DNA of 64,000 nucleotides from positions 4,216,001 through 4,280,000 of the forward strand of contig JAUIMM010000484.1 in assembly GCA_031769625.1 (NCBI GenBank). Direction: 5' to 3'. Source of the stretch: Taudactylus pleione (Eukaryota > Chordata > Amphibia > Anura > Myobatrachidae). Numbering within the stretch: position 1 is the first letter of the stretch; each line of letters opens with the position of its first letter. The notes under the pieces are model-generated. The model was not told the DNA's origin, did no database searches, and saw only the letters and a list, made by a program, of their open reading frames with translations. Below, one piece after another: positions 23,261-35,876 of this stretch. The translations under genes and the position numbers were made by a program.

Positions 23261-24851
23261 GAAACATTTTTGCATATTCATGGTACCCAAAATCTCTTTA
23301 AGAGTTGGGGAGCTGCTCATGCACTATATACCCGCATCCTGCACTATGTACCTGCATCCTGTCACCTGGGCCTCTACCATAGCATCTCCCCAGTAGCTCT
23401 GACATTGCCCCTAATATTTTCTCTTTCCATTTAAACTTGCCTCCGCTGCTAGCCATGCCTCCTCACCAGCACACCGATAATTTTTGGAAGGATACAGTGA
23501 TTCAAGATTGTCCAACATGTCGGTATTTGCCTATCACCCTACCCAGGCATCGGCAGAGCAGGAAATTGTTCTGATAGATGCTAGATATATGGGCAGCATA
23601 TTGGGAGCGGGGACATATCATGTAAGTGCTCCAGGTGACATGGTGCCCTGTGACATTTCTGACTGTTATTGAATGCTGTAGTTTGTAGAACTGCTACATA
23701 TGCTGTATATAAGTTATGGAGGTAACGATAACAAATACTTATGTGGCGCTAATTTTTTTAAAATCATTTTATAAATAGTCACTACTAATTTATTACTTAA
23801 AGCAACAGAATAAAATTATTTTTTACTAGTAGAAGGACCCGCATATGCCAGATCACTGTATTGTGGTCCCGCTCCACCTCATCCTGCCCCCCATTCTGTC
23901 CCACTCCACCCCCTCAGTATCCCCCCACACTCTGCTTGTCTGCCATCCTGCCCCTCCCTCTCTCTGCTGCTCTGTACTGCCCTGTATCCCTGCTCCATGT
24001 CACATTGGATGTGATTTCATGTAATGAAAGGTTTTGTGAAGTCCATTTCTAAAATAGTGTTTGAAAGTGACTTCTACATTTATACAAGGATTCAATCTCA
24101 GCTCTGAGGAGTAGTTTTATCTTTTTATCTTTTACCTATTTTATTCCCTTCTATTAGCTGCTAATTGGGTGTCAGTGATAATATGTGTCTGCCTACCTAT
24201 GGGAAGGAAAGAAGCACAGCATCCTATATATATTATAATAAAATGTCAGTATAAGGATTTGCCATTCTCCTACAGTGTACAGATAAGTCCTCATACACCT
24301 AGCCTCAATACACTTTGCAGTGTGAGACACCTGGGGCAAGTCAGCTGACAGGTCCCATGCGACTTGGCTTGACCCAACCATTTTTTTTTGTATCTTTTTG
24401 CAATCAGATGCGTCAAACCGCTCCACCAGATTGCACTGATTGGTTGATTTGATTTGCGACAATTGTATATCTGTGCGCAGCCGAATCTGTATACTAAGCA
24501 CAAAGGAACTTGACATGGACAAAGCTGCAGCTGCTGCATTGTAGTACTTTGTATAAAGAGTCTGACTCATGCGCAAACAAATATACAAGTGTCTCAAATC
24601 AAATTAATCAGTGTAGTCTCCTGAAGTGGTTTTTCACATCCGATTGCGACTAAGATGCATTTTTGGGTGAAAGAGACGCTCTGCACAAACCGTCTCACAT
24701 GGGACTGGTGTTCCACGAAGGGCTGTTTGACTTGACTGCAGCAATAGTGTATGAGGAGGACACATCTGTATAGGCACATACACATTAGTACCATCCTTGT
24801 TGCATCATGCATCTGTGTCAGTGCATGCTGCTATCAGCATATATACAGTAA
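23261..24851. other. Gene-free stretch, partly Harbinger-like repeat
   Basis: 23860-24000 is pyrimidine-rich (CCTGCCCC, CCCTCTCT) with a chance open frame. 24190-24750 resembles the 21145 element through the shared 26-base block at 24710-24735, but I could not find both of its ends. Confidence 0.4.
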
Positions 24852-25147
24852 TACTCCTTTTCCACCAAAATACCTTGTCAGAACCGGCTTCAGACCCCGT
24901 TCACACTACACTCATGTGCAGTGTGAATCTCCACATGCTAAAAATGGGACCCATGTCATCCTACCTGTGTTACCCTTTTACACTGCCCCTTAACCTGGGT
25001 CCTTCCTTTGTCCAACCCTGGTCGCTACCCAGGTTGGATTCCTGGGTCACTGGACCCGGGTTATTTTTTTGGGACACTTTTCCACTGAGCCGGAACCCGG
25101 GTAGATCTGGCAATAACCTGGGTTATAGCAGTAGTGGAAAAGGGGTA
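24852..25147. mobile_element. MITE, 296 bp, TAA target duplication
   Basis: The left end TACTCCTTTTCCAC is the approximate inverse of the right end GTGGAAAAGGGGTA. TAA flanks both sides (24849-24851 and 25148-25150). The GC-rich interior has ACCCGGGTT-type palindromes. Noncoding. Confidence 0.85.
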
Positions 25148-26030
25148 TAAGTGAATAGGTGCAGAACATCTCAATAATGCAAAAGGTTCAGGCACAATTG
25201 TACCTGGGCATCGTTTGAAGCCTGGCATTCCACATTACCCATTTATTGTGTTTCCTGGGTGCCTTAATACTAATGGATTTCAATTATTATCCTGACCAGC
25301 TGATTATACTGTATGCCAGCTGCCCTGATCTGTTGTTTAAACTTTGATTACTCTATAGGCTCCTGCCATTATACTTTACCTACTTATTTTCATCTCTCCT
25401 GTGGACTGCCCATCATCTAGATTTTGAATATGGCACCTTAGTGACTGACCGCTGCTCTGACTTTCGTTATTTTCTGTATTTATATATTTATTAGTAACAA
25501 CAATACATGGGAGTTTATTAAATATTTAAAGAGTTCATATTAATATATACTATTTTATATATTATGCAGTTTTATTTATCTGCTGCAGATATAGGAGACT
25601 TATTCAAGACTGGTGCAACTAGAAGGGCTGTTTAATGCTCAAGGAGAATGTGGACATATCTGTATTGAGGCAAAAATGTAATATAGTAATACCGTGAAAT
25701 GAATGTATATTAGTGATATAAAGACGTAACCCTGCAACATATAGCGGAGTATAACCATAGCATACACTGTAACACTGTTAAAAACTTATGTTAAACTGCA
25801 ACACATAACAATGCATAACTGTGATACAGTACATCAAAATGTTATATAGGATGCACACTTATACCATTATGATGGTGTTCACCTTTGTCCTGTGGGTATG
25901 TCCATTTTTCTGGAAGATCTGTTTCATTGGTTGAGGGAATTTCTTTAGAGATGTTTTGTTGGTGGCGGTCCATTGGCTTAGGCCTCGGTTTGGCAGTAAA
26001 GTATTGTAGTTTGGTCATGTAAGGAAAGTT
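25148..26030. other. Gene-free stretch
   Basis: AT-rich, no gene or bounded repeat recognised. Confidence 0.4.
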
Positions 26031-26032
26031 TT

Positions 26033-26500
26033 AGCGGCCTATTCATCATCACTTAATTTCTACAAAAGCAGGTGAAAATTAACATTTTCACCTGCAATTG
26101 TAGAAATTAAGTTATCGGGCCATTCGTTAAGTAGGTAAAGCAGGAGATACCACAAATATATCTTTTTTTTTAAATTCCTCTTGCAGAATTGCCTGCTGTC
26201 CCCATACACTAGTATAGTATGGGGACAGAATTCATCAAGCTCCGAAAATACAATATTTTTGGAGCTTGATTGAGGGAGCATTCACCATCTTCATATTCCT
26301 TGCAGATCCCTCTGCCCCTGTCCAGTTCCTTTCACCGGGCTCTTGTTCACATGTGTGACTTGTAGGTCACGCATGCGCACTAGTGTCAATGCTCCAAAAG
26401 GAGCAGTGAAAAGATTCACTGCTCCGATGGAGCAGTGAAGCCACTTGCGGGGACAACTGAGTTTTGGATCAGCTGTCTCCACACCGGAGCAATGATGAAT
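26033..26500. mobile_element. MITE-like element with several hairpins
   Basis: The edges GCCTATTCATCATCAC and GCAATGATGAATTGC are roughly inverted. Inside, AGCAGGTGAAAAT/ATTTTCACCTGC (26070-26095) and AAGCTCC...GGAGCTT (26238-26268) form strong hairpins. Noncoding; bounds approximate. Confidence 0.55.
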
Positions 26501-27159
26501 TGCTTCGTCGTCCATGGTGAGTTACAATGTTAATAATCAGGGTCGGACCTCAATAATTGACATCATGTATAGACCCCTTAGGCTTTGTGGGTGTGCTCTT
26601 CTTGCATTGGGGTATGTTGGGAACCAATTGTCCTGAACAGGAAATGGTTACAACACCTTAATGGGTGGGATGTGGTAAATGGAGAGTTGAACACAAACAT
26701 ATGGTTCTGTGTGTGCATGTTTGGTTGTCCTTACCATTCTTTAATGTCACCACCATTTCAAAATTAAAATTGTAATTTATTGGTGTCAATAAAATTTGAC
26801 GAAAATTGAAACACACTTTTGTCCATGTTTTTATCGTTAGTGGTTAAGCTATATTTATATTAAGGGTAACATTTGGAGTGTAACACACCAAAATACACTG
26901 TTAGTGATTTTAATAACACTACAAACTGTACAGACTCCTTGGGGTAAATTTCCTAAGATTCGAGTTTGGTCGAGATTGCAATCTCGGGTGAGTTTAGGCA
27001 TTTTTTCAACTCGCAAATTTACTAAAGATAAACACGCAGCTAAATATTAGTTTCAAATAGACCACCTCCTGAGCTGTGAGTTTAGCAGAAACATACAGTG
27101 TGATTTGTGCATGTTTCTGCATGCATACTACCTAAAGTGTTATTTTTTTCTAAAATAAA

Positions 27160-27565
27160 AATGATGTAGGGTCCCCCCAAAAAAGCATAACTAGCCCCAG
27201 GCGCCTCATCTAGTCCTGGTTCCTAAAATTACAGGGGGAAAAAACTAGAAGGGGTTACCCCATATGTTAGGAACCAGCAATGGGCTGCTGAGCCTATCCT
27301 GGTTTTAAAAATAGGGGGAAAAATTTGCGTAGGGGTCCCCCTATTTTTAAAACCAGCATTGGGCTCAAATCTGGCCGAGGTGTGATGCCACAGCCAGGGG
27401 ACCCTTTCACCGGGTCTCCCCGGCCAAAGCATTATCACCCCAAGCCGGGGATCTCAGGAAAGGTAGGGACTCCCCCAATATAGGGGACCCCCCTCTCCTG
27501 AGCACCCAAGGCTTACGCTGAAGCCCGGGACTCTTCCCCGCACCCCTGGGCTATGGGTACGGGGG
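27160..27565. repeat. Dispersed repeat of the CATAACTAGCCCC family
   Basis: Contains AAAAAGCATAACTAGCCCCA, CCACAGCCAGGG and GCCAAAGCATTA, phrases shared with 18075-18835, 45545-45960 and 46330-46615. Flanking 26520-27160 shows no gene. Confidence 0.65.
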
Positions 27566-27662
27566 TAATAGTGGTCAAAATAGATATAAACTATACTACA
27601 CAGAATGACAGAAGATGCGACTGTTCTGAAATTCACATGGGCCACCAGTCAATCAGAGAATG

Positions 27663-27754
27663 ACTACATGTAGTGGCTGCTGATTGGCTGTGACCCACGT
27701 GCTGTAGAGTGACAGACACGTGGATCACAGCCAATCAGCGTCCACTACATGTAG
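27663..27754. repeat. Long hairpin, about 38-bp arms
   Basis: CTACATGTAGTGGCTGCTGA-type left arm (27663-27700) pairs with the right arm (27717-27754, CAGCCAATCAGCGTCCACTA). The spacer holds GTAGAGTGACAG. Typical MITE core. Confidence 0.8.
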
Positions 27755-28160
27755 AACTTAAGCTTCTTTTTTTTAAATGACAGACAAAAAAACAATATAG
27801 GAGCCTTTCAACTAAAGAGACACCTGGCTACAGGTGACCCTAGATATGGTGGCTGTTAGAGTAGATGTATTTTGTGGTAGTAATAATGACCTATGAATTA
27901 TGTTTAATGTCTTGATATTATCGCATTATAGCAAGAAGTGTCAAATACACCTGCTTCTTCTGATTTGTGTTTTTTCTTTACGTTAGATATACTATACTAG
28001 CTGCTTCCCACGTCTTCGCCCACGATGAAATTGCTCCTGCCAACATTTTGTGTTCTAGTTGTATTGCTTTACCTAGGAGCCCTGTTGCGGGAGAGGCCCA
28101 TGTGACCAGCAGACCCGTACAGACTGATGGCAGCAGCGCCTTCAGTCACCACTCACACCA

Positions 28161-28490
28161 ATGTCATTATGTGCCCTGTGCACAGGATGCTATGTAACCT
28201 ATCCTATTCACCCACCACTCACACCAATGTCATTGTGTGCCCTGTGCACAGACTGCTATGTAACCTATCCTATTCACCCACCACTCACACCAATGTCATT
28301 GTGTGCCCTGTGCACAGGATGCTATGTAACCTATCCTATTCACCCACCACTCACACCAATGTCATTGTGTGCCCTGTGCACAGACTGCTATGTAACCTAT
28401 CCTATTCACCCATCACTCACACCAATGTCATTGTGTGCCCTGTGCACAGACTGCTATGTAACCTATCCTATTCAAGTGAACAGATGTTCA
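28161..28490 (+). repeat. Minisatellite, 66-bp unit, 5 copies
   Basis: Units begin ATGTCATTGTGTGCCCTGTG at 28161, 28227, 28293, 28359 and 28425 and are nearly identical, with a GACTGC/GGATGC alternation. Because 66 is a multiple of 3, two frames stay open across it; this is not evidence of a gene. It sits inside a dispersed element whose tail (AACAAACAGACACACC, about 28705) resembles that near 20370. Confidence 0.95.
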
Positions 28491-29127
28491 AAAAGCACCT
28501 TTCCCCCCACCCCTTACCAGCCGCCTGCATGCTGCCACACCTATCTCTTGTATTGATAATTTTAATAAATATGGTTTTTGTTATTGCTCAGCTTTAACTT
28601 GACGGATCAAGATGAAACAAAGTGCAGGTTATTTCTAGGAGTTTCCACTACAAAATGATGCAGTTTTCATGAAAATCGTATTAGTAGGTTTTGCGCAAAC
28701 TTAGAACAAACAGACACACCATTCTTATAATATTACTAGATTATTTTTCTGTGCTGCGAGGAGCTGGGAAATTTTGTGGATACTTATAAATAAAGTAAAA
28801 ATATATCACTTAACTCTGTGAAACACAAATTGGCCTGAGTTGGAAGTAAAGAAGTATATATAGGTCTGTATGCATATCTCAAGAGATACAACCACCACTA
28901 GATCTTCATCACCAGGGCTCACTTGCACTTACTTTATATTGGGTGCAAAAGATACACTTGGAAACAGGTGTGATTTTGATTACATAAAATTCTGCATAGT
29001 CCTCACTGAACTTTGCCTACATGAGAATGTCCAATTACAACTCAGTTCCTCTTCCATCTTAAATGTAGATGTGATTGAAATGCATCCAACTCTGCATCAC
29101 CTGTACTTAAAGTTCCTCAGTTCCTGC
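28491..29127. other. Gene-free stretch
   Basis: Repeat tail, then AT-rich sequence. An open frame at 28870-29130 has no recognisable motif. Confidence 0.4.
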
Positions 29128-30729
29128 TAGAGATGTGCGGTTTCGGATTCCTGCATTACGAACACACCTGAACTTAGGGGTTACGAGTCGGCTCAGGTCT
29201 TTCCACCAACTTCAGATCCCAAAACGAGGCAAAATATCATCTTCCCAGTGCCAGATATTGTGTGTTTTTTGATTGTCTCATCTTCCTGGCATTGGAGCTT
29301 GCTTTTTTGGATTCCATATAAAGGTCCCTCCCTTGTATTCCAGTGCCATTTCACAAATGGGATTGGAGGGCGAGGATATGGACTGTGGGCTGCTGTGAGG
29401 CACTGTGTTGTGTGTTTAGGACCAATCACTGTGCACTAAAAAAAGCACCATTTGGAGCACTGTGTTAAAGGGACACTGTTATTAGAAAACAATATGCCAT
29501 AGGAGCACTGTGAGGAACTGTGTTGTATGATCAGACACTGTGTTGAAAAAAAACACTGTTGTGTGTTTAGGCAGGCACTGTGTTAAAAAAAGCATTAGAA
29601 GCACTGTGTTATTTTTTAAAAAACGCCATAGTGCTACTACCATAGGAGCACTGTGAGGCACTGTTTTAAAAACAAAAAAGATATTAGGATTACACTGTGT
29701 GTTCTTCAGACAATGCATTACAAAAATATAATAAAACACTGTATGCGCTGTGTTCAAAAATAAAAAGCCATTAGGGTGCTGTGAGGCACTGTATTATGTG
29801 TACAGGCACTGTATTAAAAAATAATGTCATTAAGAAGCCATTACTAGGATCTGTGAGCTGTGAAGCACTGTGCTGTGTGTTAAGAACTGTGGTTAAAAAA
29901 TAACATAATTAGGGTGCCATTACAAGGAGCGCTGTGTGTCGCTGTTTTGTATTTTCAGACACTGTATTAAAAAATAACTTCATTAGGGTGCCATTACTAG
30001 GAGGAATGTGAGACACTGTGTTGTGTATTCAAGCACTGGATTAAAAATATTAAACTAAAACTGATGTGTTTTCAGGCACGGTTTTAAATTATAAAGTTAT
30101 TAGGATGCCATTACTAGGATGTGAGGCACTATGTTGTGTGTTCAAGCACTGTGTTAAAAAATATTAAAATAAAACTGTTGTGTGTTCAGGCACTGCATTA
30201 AAAAATCTTGTCATTAGGGTGCCATTACTAGGAGCGCTGTGAGGCACTGTGTTGTGTGTTCAGGCACTCTGCCTCCATTTCCCTGTACCACCCTCGGACC
30301 TCTGTCTGATATATTTCTTGATTAATGAAAACATTCTTTCTATGGGGTCGAATATTTGATTAAACTGCCATCCTGTCTGTCACTGCTGTGTTGCAATATT
30401 TCACAGATGTACTCTAGTCATTTAAACTGCTGTGTGTTTAGTTTGCTTAGTTTAACCAGCCAGCCTTTGGTCAATATGGCTAAAAACAATATTGTGAGGT
30501 GGTCAAAATTGACGGGAAATGACTGGATATCAATGTTATTGAAGTTAATCATACCGTAGGTACAGAAACAGGCGAGAATTATATGATTTTAGCTGTTTTT
30601 AGCAATTTCTTTAAAAAAATAAACAAATCCAGATACAATACCAAAACATGTTAGGGTGGTTTTGGCAAAACCAAAACACGATAATGAATTAGAACCAAAA
30701 CCAAACATTGGGGTCCTCACATATCTCTA
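29128..30729 (+). mobile_element. hAT non-autonomous element, copy a (1602 bp)
   Basis: Starts TAGAGATGTGCGG and ends CACATATCTCTA, flanked by GTTCCTGC (29120-29127) and GTTCCTGT (30730-30737), an 8-bp duplication with one change as expected for hAT. Subterminal GAGGCAAAATATCATC matches copies c-e. The right part (GATTTTAGCTGTTTTTA) is also shared. The interior (about 29390-30280) is a degenerate repeat of AGGCACTGTGTTGTGTGTTC and CATTAGGGTGCCATTACTAG, about 100 bases per unit. No transposase remains. Confidence 0.9.
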
Positions 30730-30737
30730 GTTCCTGT

Positions 30738-31839
30738 GCAGAGCAAACACGCAAAGTAAGCTCCGCAAACTGTCATACTGTATGTTCAACCCTGCAGCAG
30801 CCCATTATTTAGTAAGTGTAGATGTGCTGAGTTTTCACTTTTTCCTTGTTTTTGATTGGAGGAAACATTAAGAACTTCCATATTCATCTTTTTCTGTGGT
30901 TGACTGCAAACCATGTGATCCGTTAGATCATCAAGACATGGGCTGTGTAAGGCACTTTGATTGATACCTAGGTGTCAGTCATTGAATATAATGATGAGAC
31001 TGAAGATTATTAAAAATGAAAATTTTATTTATTACTGTAGATAATTTATAATACCAAAAATGTACAATCAAATATGATACTGTTCTCAGCTTTAGGTGTG
31101 TTTTCACTGTCCAATATGTCTTTTAGAGGTTCTCAGTCACAGATAATCTGAGGGGAACCCATAGTTAATCTTGACTCTCAAAATTTGATAGTCTGGTTAG
31201 AGCTGCTAAGCAAAATACTATACTTCAAACAAGCTTTACATTTTAGATGAATTTCACAGAACAAAGAACTACTTAATCCTAAATACAGTCATCTCTTGAC
31301 AAACCTGCAAGACTGGATAAAACTGGTATTTACTGACAGTGTAGGAGTGGGGGCAGGCAGTATTAGGGCTCATGCTTAAAGAATGTGGCCAACCTCCAGA
31401 GGGTGTGGCCAGCCACCACAGAGTCTTGGCTAACCATTTTAAAGGACAAACCTGCAGACAGCATGGATACTACAGTGAATGGTCTGTGCATCCATGTTCC
31501 TGCTCTACCAGGTAACTGACTCTGTAATAGAGTAACAATGTATCATTTAAGTGCACTGTCTGAAACCTGACATTAGAAGAGGAGGTGGGCCCTCAGGCAG
31601 TGGGGCCCACTGGGGATTTCCCCAGTACCTCTGTGGGCCAGTCTGACCCTGGGTGGAAGGACAATGCACATGCACAGATGATAGAAATGGGGATGTCACT
31701 GCACCTATCCTGAGAGATAAGTAATGCATATTCATTAGTATCACTGTGACACTAAGTTAAATATGCCAGTGGTATATAGTATCATTATTAAATAAATTCC
31801 TTAGTGTGTGTTCAATATGTGTTCATCTTAGCGCCAGGT
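30738..31839. other. Gene-free stretch
   Basis: No supported gene. 31560-31660 contains a GGGGCCCACTGG/CCAGTGGGCCC-like palindromic phrase typical of a MITE fragment. Confidence 0.4.
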
Positions 31840-31844
31840 ACAGA

Positions 31845-32280
31845 TATATACCAAACATAGGTAAGCTGGGCATCGGGAGCTCTTAGCCGTGGGGGGGGGG
31901 TTAGGTTTAGGGACTCCCGAGGGGACTTAGGGTTAGGCAGCCCCCCATGAGGGTTAGGCTAGGGGAAGAGGGGGTTAGGGTTAGGCACCATCGGGGGGGA
32001 GGTTAGGGTTAAGCAAACCCTCAGAAGGGATAGGTTTAGGGTGCAGGGAGGGGGGGTTAGGTTTAGGCACCCCTGTGGGTTGGTTAGGGTTAGGCACTAT
32101 GGGGGAGGTTAGGGTTAGGCACTAGGAGGGGGGGTTAGGGTTAGGCACTGCTAAGGTAGGTTTAGGGGGGAGAGGGGAGGGTTAGGGTACTTATTTATCC
32201 TAGTCGGGATCTTCATCTGCTGGTCTTCCGGCATCAGGATTTCAGCTGCCGGAATTAGATCTGGCGGTGTTACATACCAA
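31845..32280. mobile_element. MITE-like element with TTAGGG-type core
   Basis: 31900-32190 is built of GGTTAGGGTTAGGCAC-type units with G-run spacers. The right edge has GTCGGGATCTTCATCTGC and CGGCATCAGGATTTCAGC. Same family layout as 14700-15150. Confidence 0.65.
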
Positions 32281-32774
32281 TTCTGTGACAAGTAGGGATG
32301 TGCGCCGGACCATTTTTGGTGGTTTTGGTTCTAATTCGTCGTCCGGCTTTGGATTTGGATTTGCCAAACTGCGGTGACTGGCTTTGGATTTGGATTTTTT
32401 TACGAAAATTGATAAAAACAGCTAAAATCACATAAATTGGTCTTTTTTTTCTTCCTAGAGTATTATTAACCTCAATAACATTAATTTCCAGTCAATTTAG
32501 AATACCTCGCAGCTTATAATATTGTTTTCAACATTATTAGCCAAAGGTTGCAGTGAGCTGACTGGTTACTAAGCAACAAAGCAGCGGCACAACGACACAG
32601 ACACTACAGTATAAAGTACATCTATGACACATTGCCACACAGCAGTGGCAGAAATGAAAAGTAGTGCACCCACCCAGTGGGGTACGGCCAGCAGAATCAC
32701 AGTACTTGTTTGCAAAGTGGGCTATGGCCCAAGGAGTCACAGTGCACAATCTTATTCACATTACACCACACAGT

Positions 32775-33137
32775 GGCCCTCATTCAGAGGCGGTCGGAGG
32801 ATGCAAGCGGTCGCTCAGAAACTGGGCGGCCGCTTGCATCCTGACCGCCCGCCTCTGTTTCGGTCGTTAGGCTGTGGGTTTACACCAACAGCTCTAACAA
32901 CCGCTCGGGTAATGGTCGCGATGGTCAGAGACCATCGCAACCATCGGGGCTTACAACGAGACCCTAGGGTAGGGTCTCACTTGTCGTAAGCCCCGGAGAG
33001 CTTCTGGCTCTGTCAGAGCCGGAAGCTCTCCACTGACATCACTTGTGCTCTCCACTGACATCACTTGCATGCGCACTGGCCAAACATCGAGGCGGCCGTG
33101 TGGTCGAAGACCGTACGGCCGCCTCTGAATAAGGTCC
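32775..33137. mobile_element. Nested MITE, relative of 4152-4658
   Basis: GGCCCTCATTCAGAGGCGG is inverted as CCGCCTCTGAATAAGGTCC. The inserted block interrupts a CATTACACCA-type repeat that resumes at about 33150. Interior GCTGTGGGTTTACACC corresponds to the interior of the 4.2-kb copy. Target duplication not clear. Confidence 0.75.
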
Positions 33138-33189
33138 TGTGTCCCTGATTCACATTACACCATAAAGTAGTGTCTCTTATTTATGTTAC

Positions 33190-33960
33190 GACACACAGTA
33201 GTGCCCCTTTTACACATTGCCCTACAGTAGTGACCCTTTTACACAATGCCCACAGTAGTGCCCCTTTTACACAATGCCCACAGCAGTGACCCTTATACAC
33301 AAAGCCCACAGTAGTAATGCCCCTTATACAATGCCCACAGTAGTAGTGCCACTTATACAATGCCCACAGCAATAGTGTACCTTACACAATGCCCCCAGCA
33401 GTGGTGTCCCTTACACAATGCCCCCAGCAGTCGTGTCCCTTACACAATGCCCCCAGTAGTGGTGCCCCCTTTGCAGTCCCCTTAGTAGTAGGGCCCCCTA
33501 TGCAGTACCCCCAGTAGTAGTATGCCCCCCATAAGCAGGCTCCAGTAGCATGCCCCCCAGTAGTATGTCTCCCATTAGCAGGCCCCCCCAGTAGTATGCC
33601 CCCCATAAGCAGGCCCACAGTAGTATGCCCCCCCAGTAGTATGCCCCCCATTAGCAGGCCCCCAATAGTATGCCCCCCAGTAGTATGCCCCCATAAGCAG
33701 GCCCCCAGTAATATGCCCCCCACATTAGCAGGCCCCCCCAGTAGTATGCCCCCCATTAGCAGGCCCCCAGTAGTATACCCCCTTGTAGTATGCCCCCCCA
33801 GTGGTATGCCCTAATTAGCAGGCCCCCAGTAGTATGCCCCCCCAGTAGTATGCCCCCATAAGCAGGCCCCCAGTAGTATGCCCCCATAAGCAGGCCCCCA
33901 GTAGTATGCCCCCACAGTAGTAGCCCCCCCCCAGTAGCAGGCCCCTCTATTATCAGGCCC
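33190..33960 (-). repeat. Minisatellite (CCCCCAGTAGTATGCC type)
   Basis: Begins as CACAGTAGTGCCCCTTTTACA units of about 35 bases and turns into units such as CCCCCAGTAGTATGCCCCCC and ATTAGCAGGCC. Overlapping open frames on both strands are repeat artefacts. Confidence 0.9.
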
Positions 33961-34569
33961 CCATACACACGTTAAAAAAAAACAAAAAAAAAACTTACCT
34001 GTATCCCTGCTCCAGCCGCCGTCCACTCTGCTGCCATGCGACGAGGAGGGAGCCGGAAAACGGAGCTCCTGAGTGAGCTCCAGCCAGCTCCCTCCGTGCA
34101 GCAGCCAATGAGAGTCTGTGACTCTCATTGGCTGCTGTAACAAACACAGAGCTGCCACTGGCGGCTGTGTGTTTGTTCTGTGTAGGGCAGACCGCTATCA
34201 CAGTGTTCTGCCCTACACTCGAGGAGCCCTGATGTCGGATTCTCTAGCGAGAATTCGACATGAGGTGGCCGCCGTTCGGCCCTGAACGGGGATCCGAGTC
34301 AGACGGGGAACACCCAAACAGGGTTCGGGTAGACTTGGATCCCCTATGTTCGGAGCGGTTCGGATTCCACAGAATCAGAACCGCTCATCTCTAGTGACAA
34401 GGCCTACAGCTGTATTATGTGAGAAGATTGAAACAATGAGGAGCACTGGCCCAGAACAGACAATTAAACACAGTAATAAACTGACACATACACAAGAATG
34501 TACAGTATTAAATACTAGGTGAGATCACTTATTAATAAATATATGAACAATGCTCAAATACATGCATCT

Positions 34570-35360
34570 GTTTGTAACAAAAATTCACTTTTAAAGTCAG
34601 ATGTCTACAAGACTGGTTGTGTATAATGCTACCTTCAACATCTGAAAAGCATTTTCTGCCAGAGGATTCCATTTAACCATAACTGACTGCCCTTGGTAAG
34701 GTCCATCAACGGGACAGCAATAGTGGCAGAGTTGGGTATGAACCTTCTGTAATACCCTGTGATACCTAATAAAGCTCTCACCTGCTTCTTATTCTTGTGT
34801 TGTGGCCAAATGTATTGTTTCAATTATATTAAGTTTGGGCATTAAGCCTCTGCATATGGTGAATCCAAGATACTTCACCTCTTCCTGAGCCACACTTTTA
34901 TGAGTTGGCTGCCAATCCTGCTTCAAGGATGGAGTCCAACACTGTTTATACCCTGGTTAAGTGAGACTACCAATCAGGACTATAGATGACTACATTATTG
35001 GGATAAGCAGCAGCATACTGTCTATGGGTACTTAGAATTTTATCCATCATCTACTGAAAGGTGGTGAGTGCCCCATGTAACCCAAATGGCAACATCTTAT
35101 ATTGAAACAGAATCTCCGGTGCAGAAAAAACTATTTTCTTTTGTCTTGTACGTCAACGGCACTTGCCAGTATCCATAAGTCTAGAGTGGTTAAATACTGT
35201 GCGGTTTCCAACCTTCCAATAAATTAATCCACTCAAGGCATTTGGTAGGGATCAGACACACTATTCAATTTATGGAAATTATTGCAAAAAGGTATAATGG
35301 GACTTGGCCACTCACTATGTGTCTCTTTAATTATATCTACTGTAACTGCAATTTTTTTTT
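34570..35360 (-). pseudogene. Reverse transcriptase remnant
   Basis: After EWPSPIIPFCNNFHKLNS (35310-35256) come MPRVDELIEG and GYWQVPLT, the palm motifs A and neighbours. The active-site box reads QYAAAYPNNVVIYS instead of a YxDD form, so both catalytic aspartates are changed. ALLGITGYYRRFIPNSA (34780-34730) is the conserved thumb/connection motif. FLLQTDA near 34590 begins RNase H, where similarity ends. Several stops occur. Confidence 0.88.
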
Positions 35361-35876
35361 ATTTCTTTAGACTCCGATTCTCATTGGGTTTCTTTTCTTG
35401 TATTATATAGGGCTTTAGATTAACCTTAACAGTGATTATGTCATGTTCAATGTATGTTATTTTACCAGGTATGTAAGAAAACAAATCTATATTTCTTATG
35501 AGAAATGATTTAGCCTCATGCTGTTGAATAGTTGACAGTGTTTTGGCTGTCATTACTGCAGAACTAAAGGTACTATGGTTACCAAAGGGACCGGGATGGC
35601 CAACAGTGCTACTCTATCCTTCCAGGGTTTTATAAGATTTATATGGTAGATCTGTTTTGGCTTTCTTTTCATGTGTTGGTACACTTTATATTTAACCTCA
35701 CCCACATTTCTATGATTTCAAATGGTCTTTGTCACTTTGCCAAAAATTTACTTTCTACTGTGGGGACCAAGCACTCTGTCTCCAGAAGCAAAGGTGTGCA
35801 GTTGGGCATTATGGTTGTACTGTTCATCTTCTGTTGTGTCCCTTTCAAGTGCTCTCCACAATCGGCAGTACTGCAG

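Larger units (their letters stand above)
32293..34393 (-). mobile_element. hAT non-autonomous element, copy b (2101 bp, reverse orientation)
   Basis: Perfect 8-bp duplication GTGACAAG (32285-32292 and 34394-34401) around TAGGGATGTGC...GCTCATCTCTA. The left part is the inverse of the right ends of the other copies (AAAACAGCTAAAATCACATA). The right part reads GATCCGAGTCAGAC inversely. It carries a nested MITE and a CCCCCAGTAGTATG minisatellite. At 34000-34210 it also carries a module shared with the elements at 10947 and 47168. No transposase. Confidence 0.9.

Noticed and set aside
28127..28597. Two overlapping frames of 156 and 131 codons
   Set aside because: A 66-bp repeat, divisible by three, keeps frames open; the peptide simply repeats every 22 residues.
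33382..34158. Glycine-rich minus-strand frames that look like structural proteins
   Set aside because: They translate the CCCCCAGTAGTATG minisatellite inside hAT copy b.
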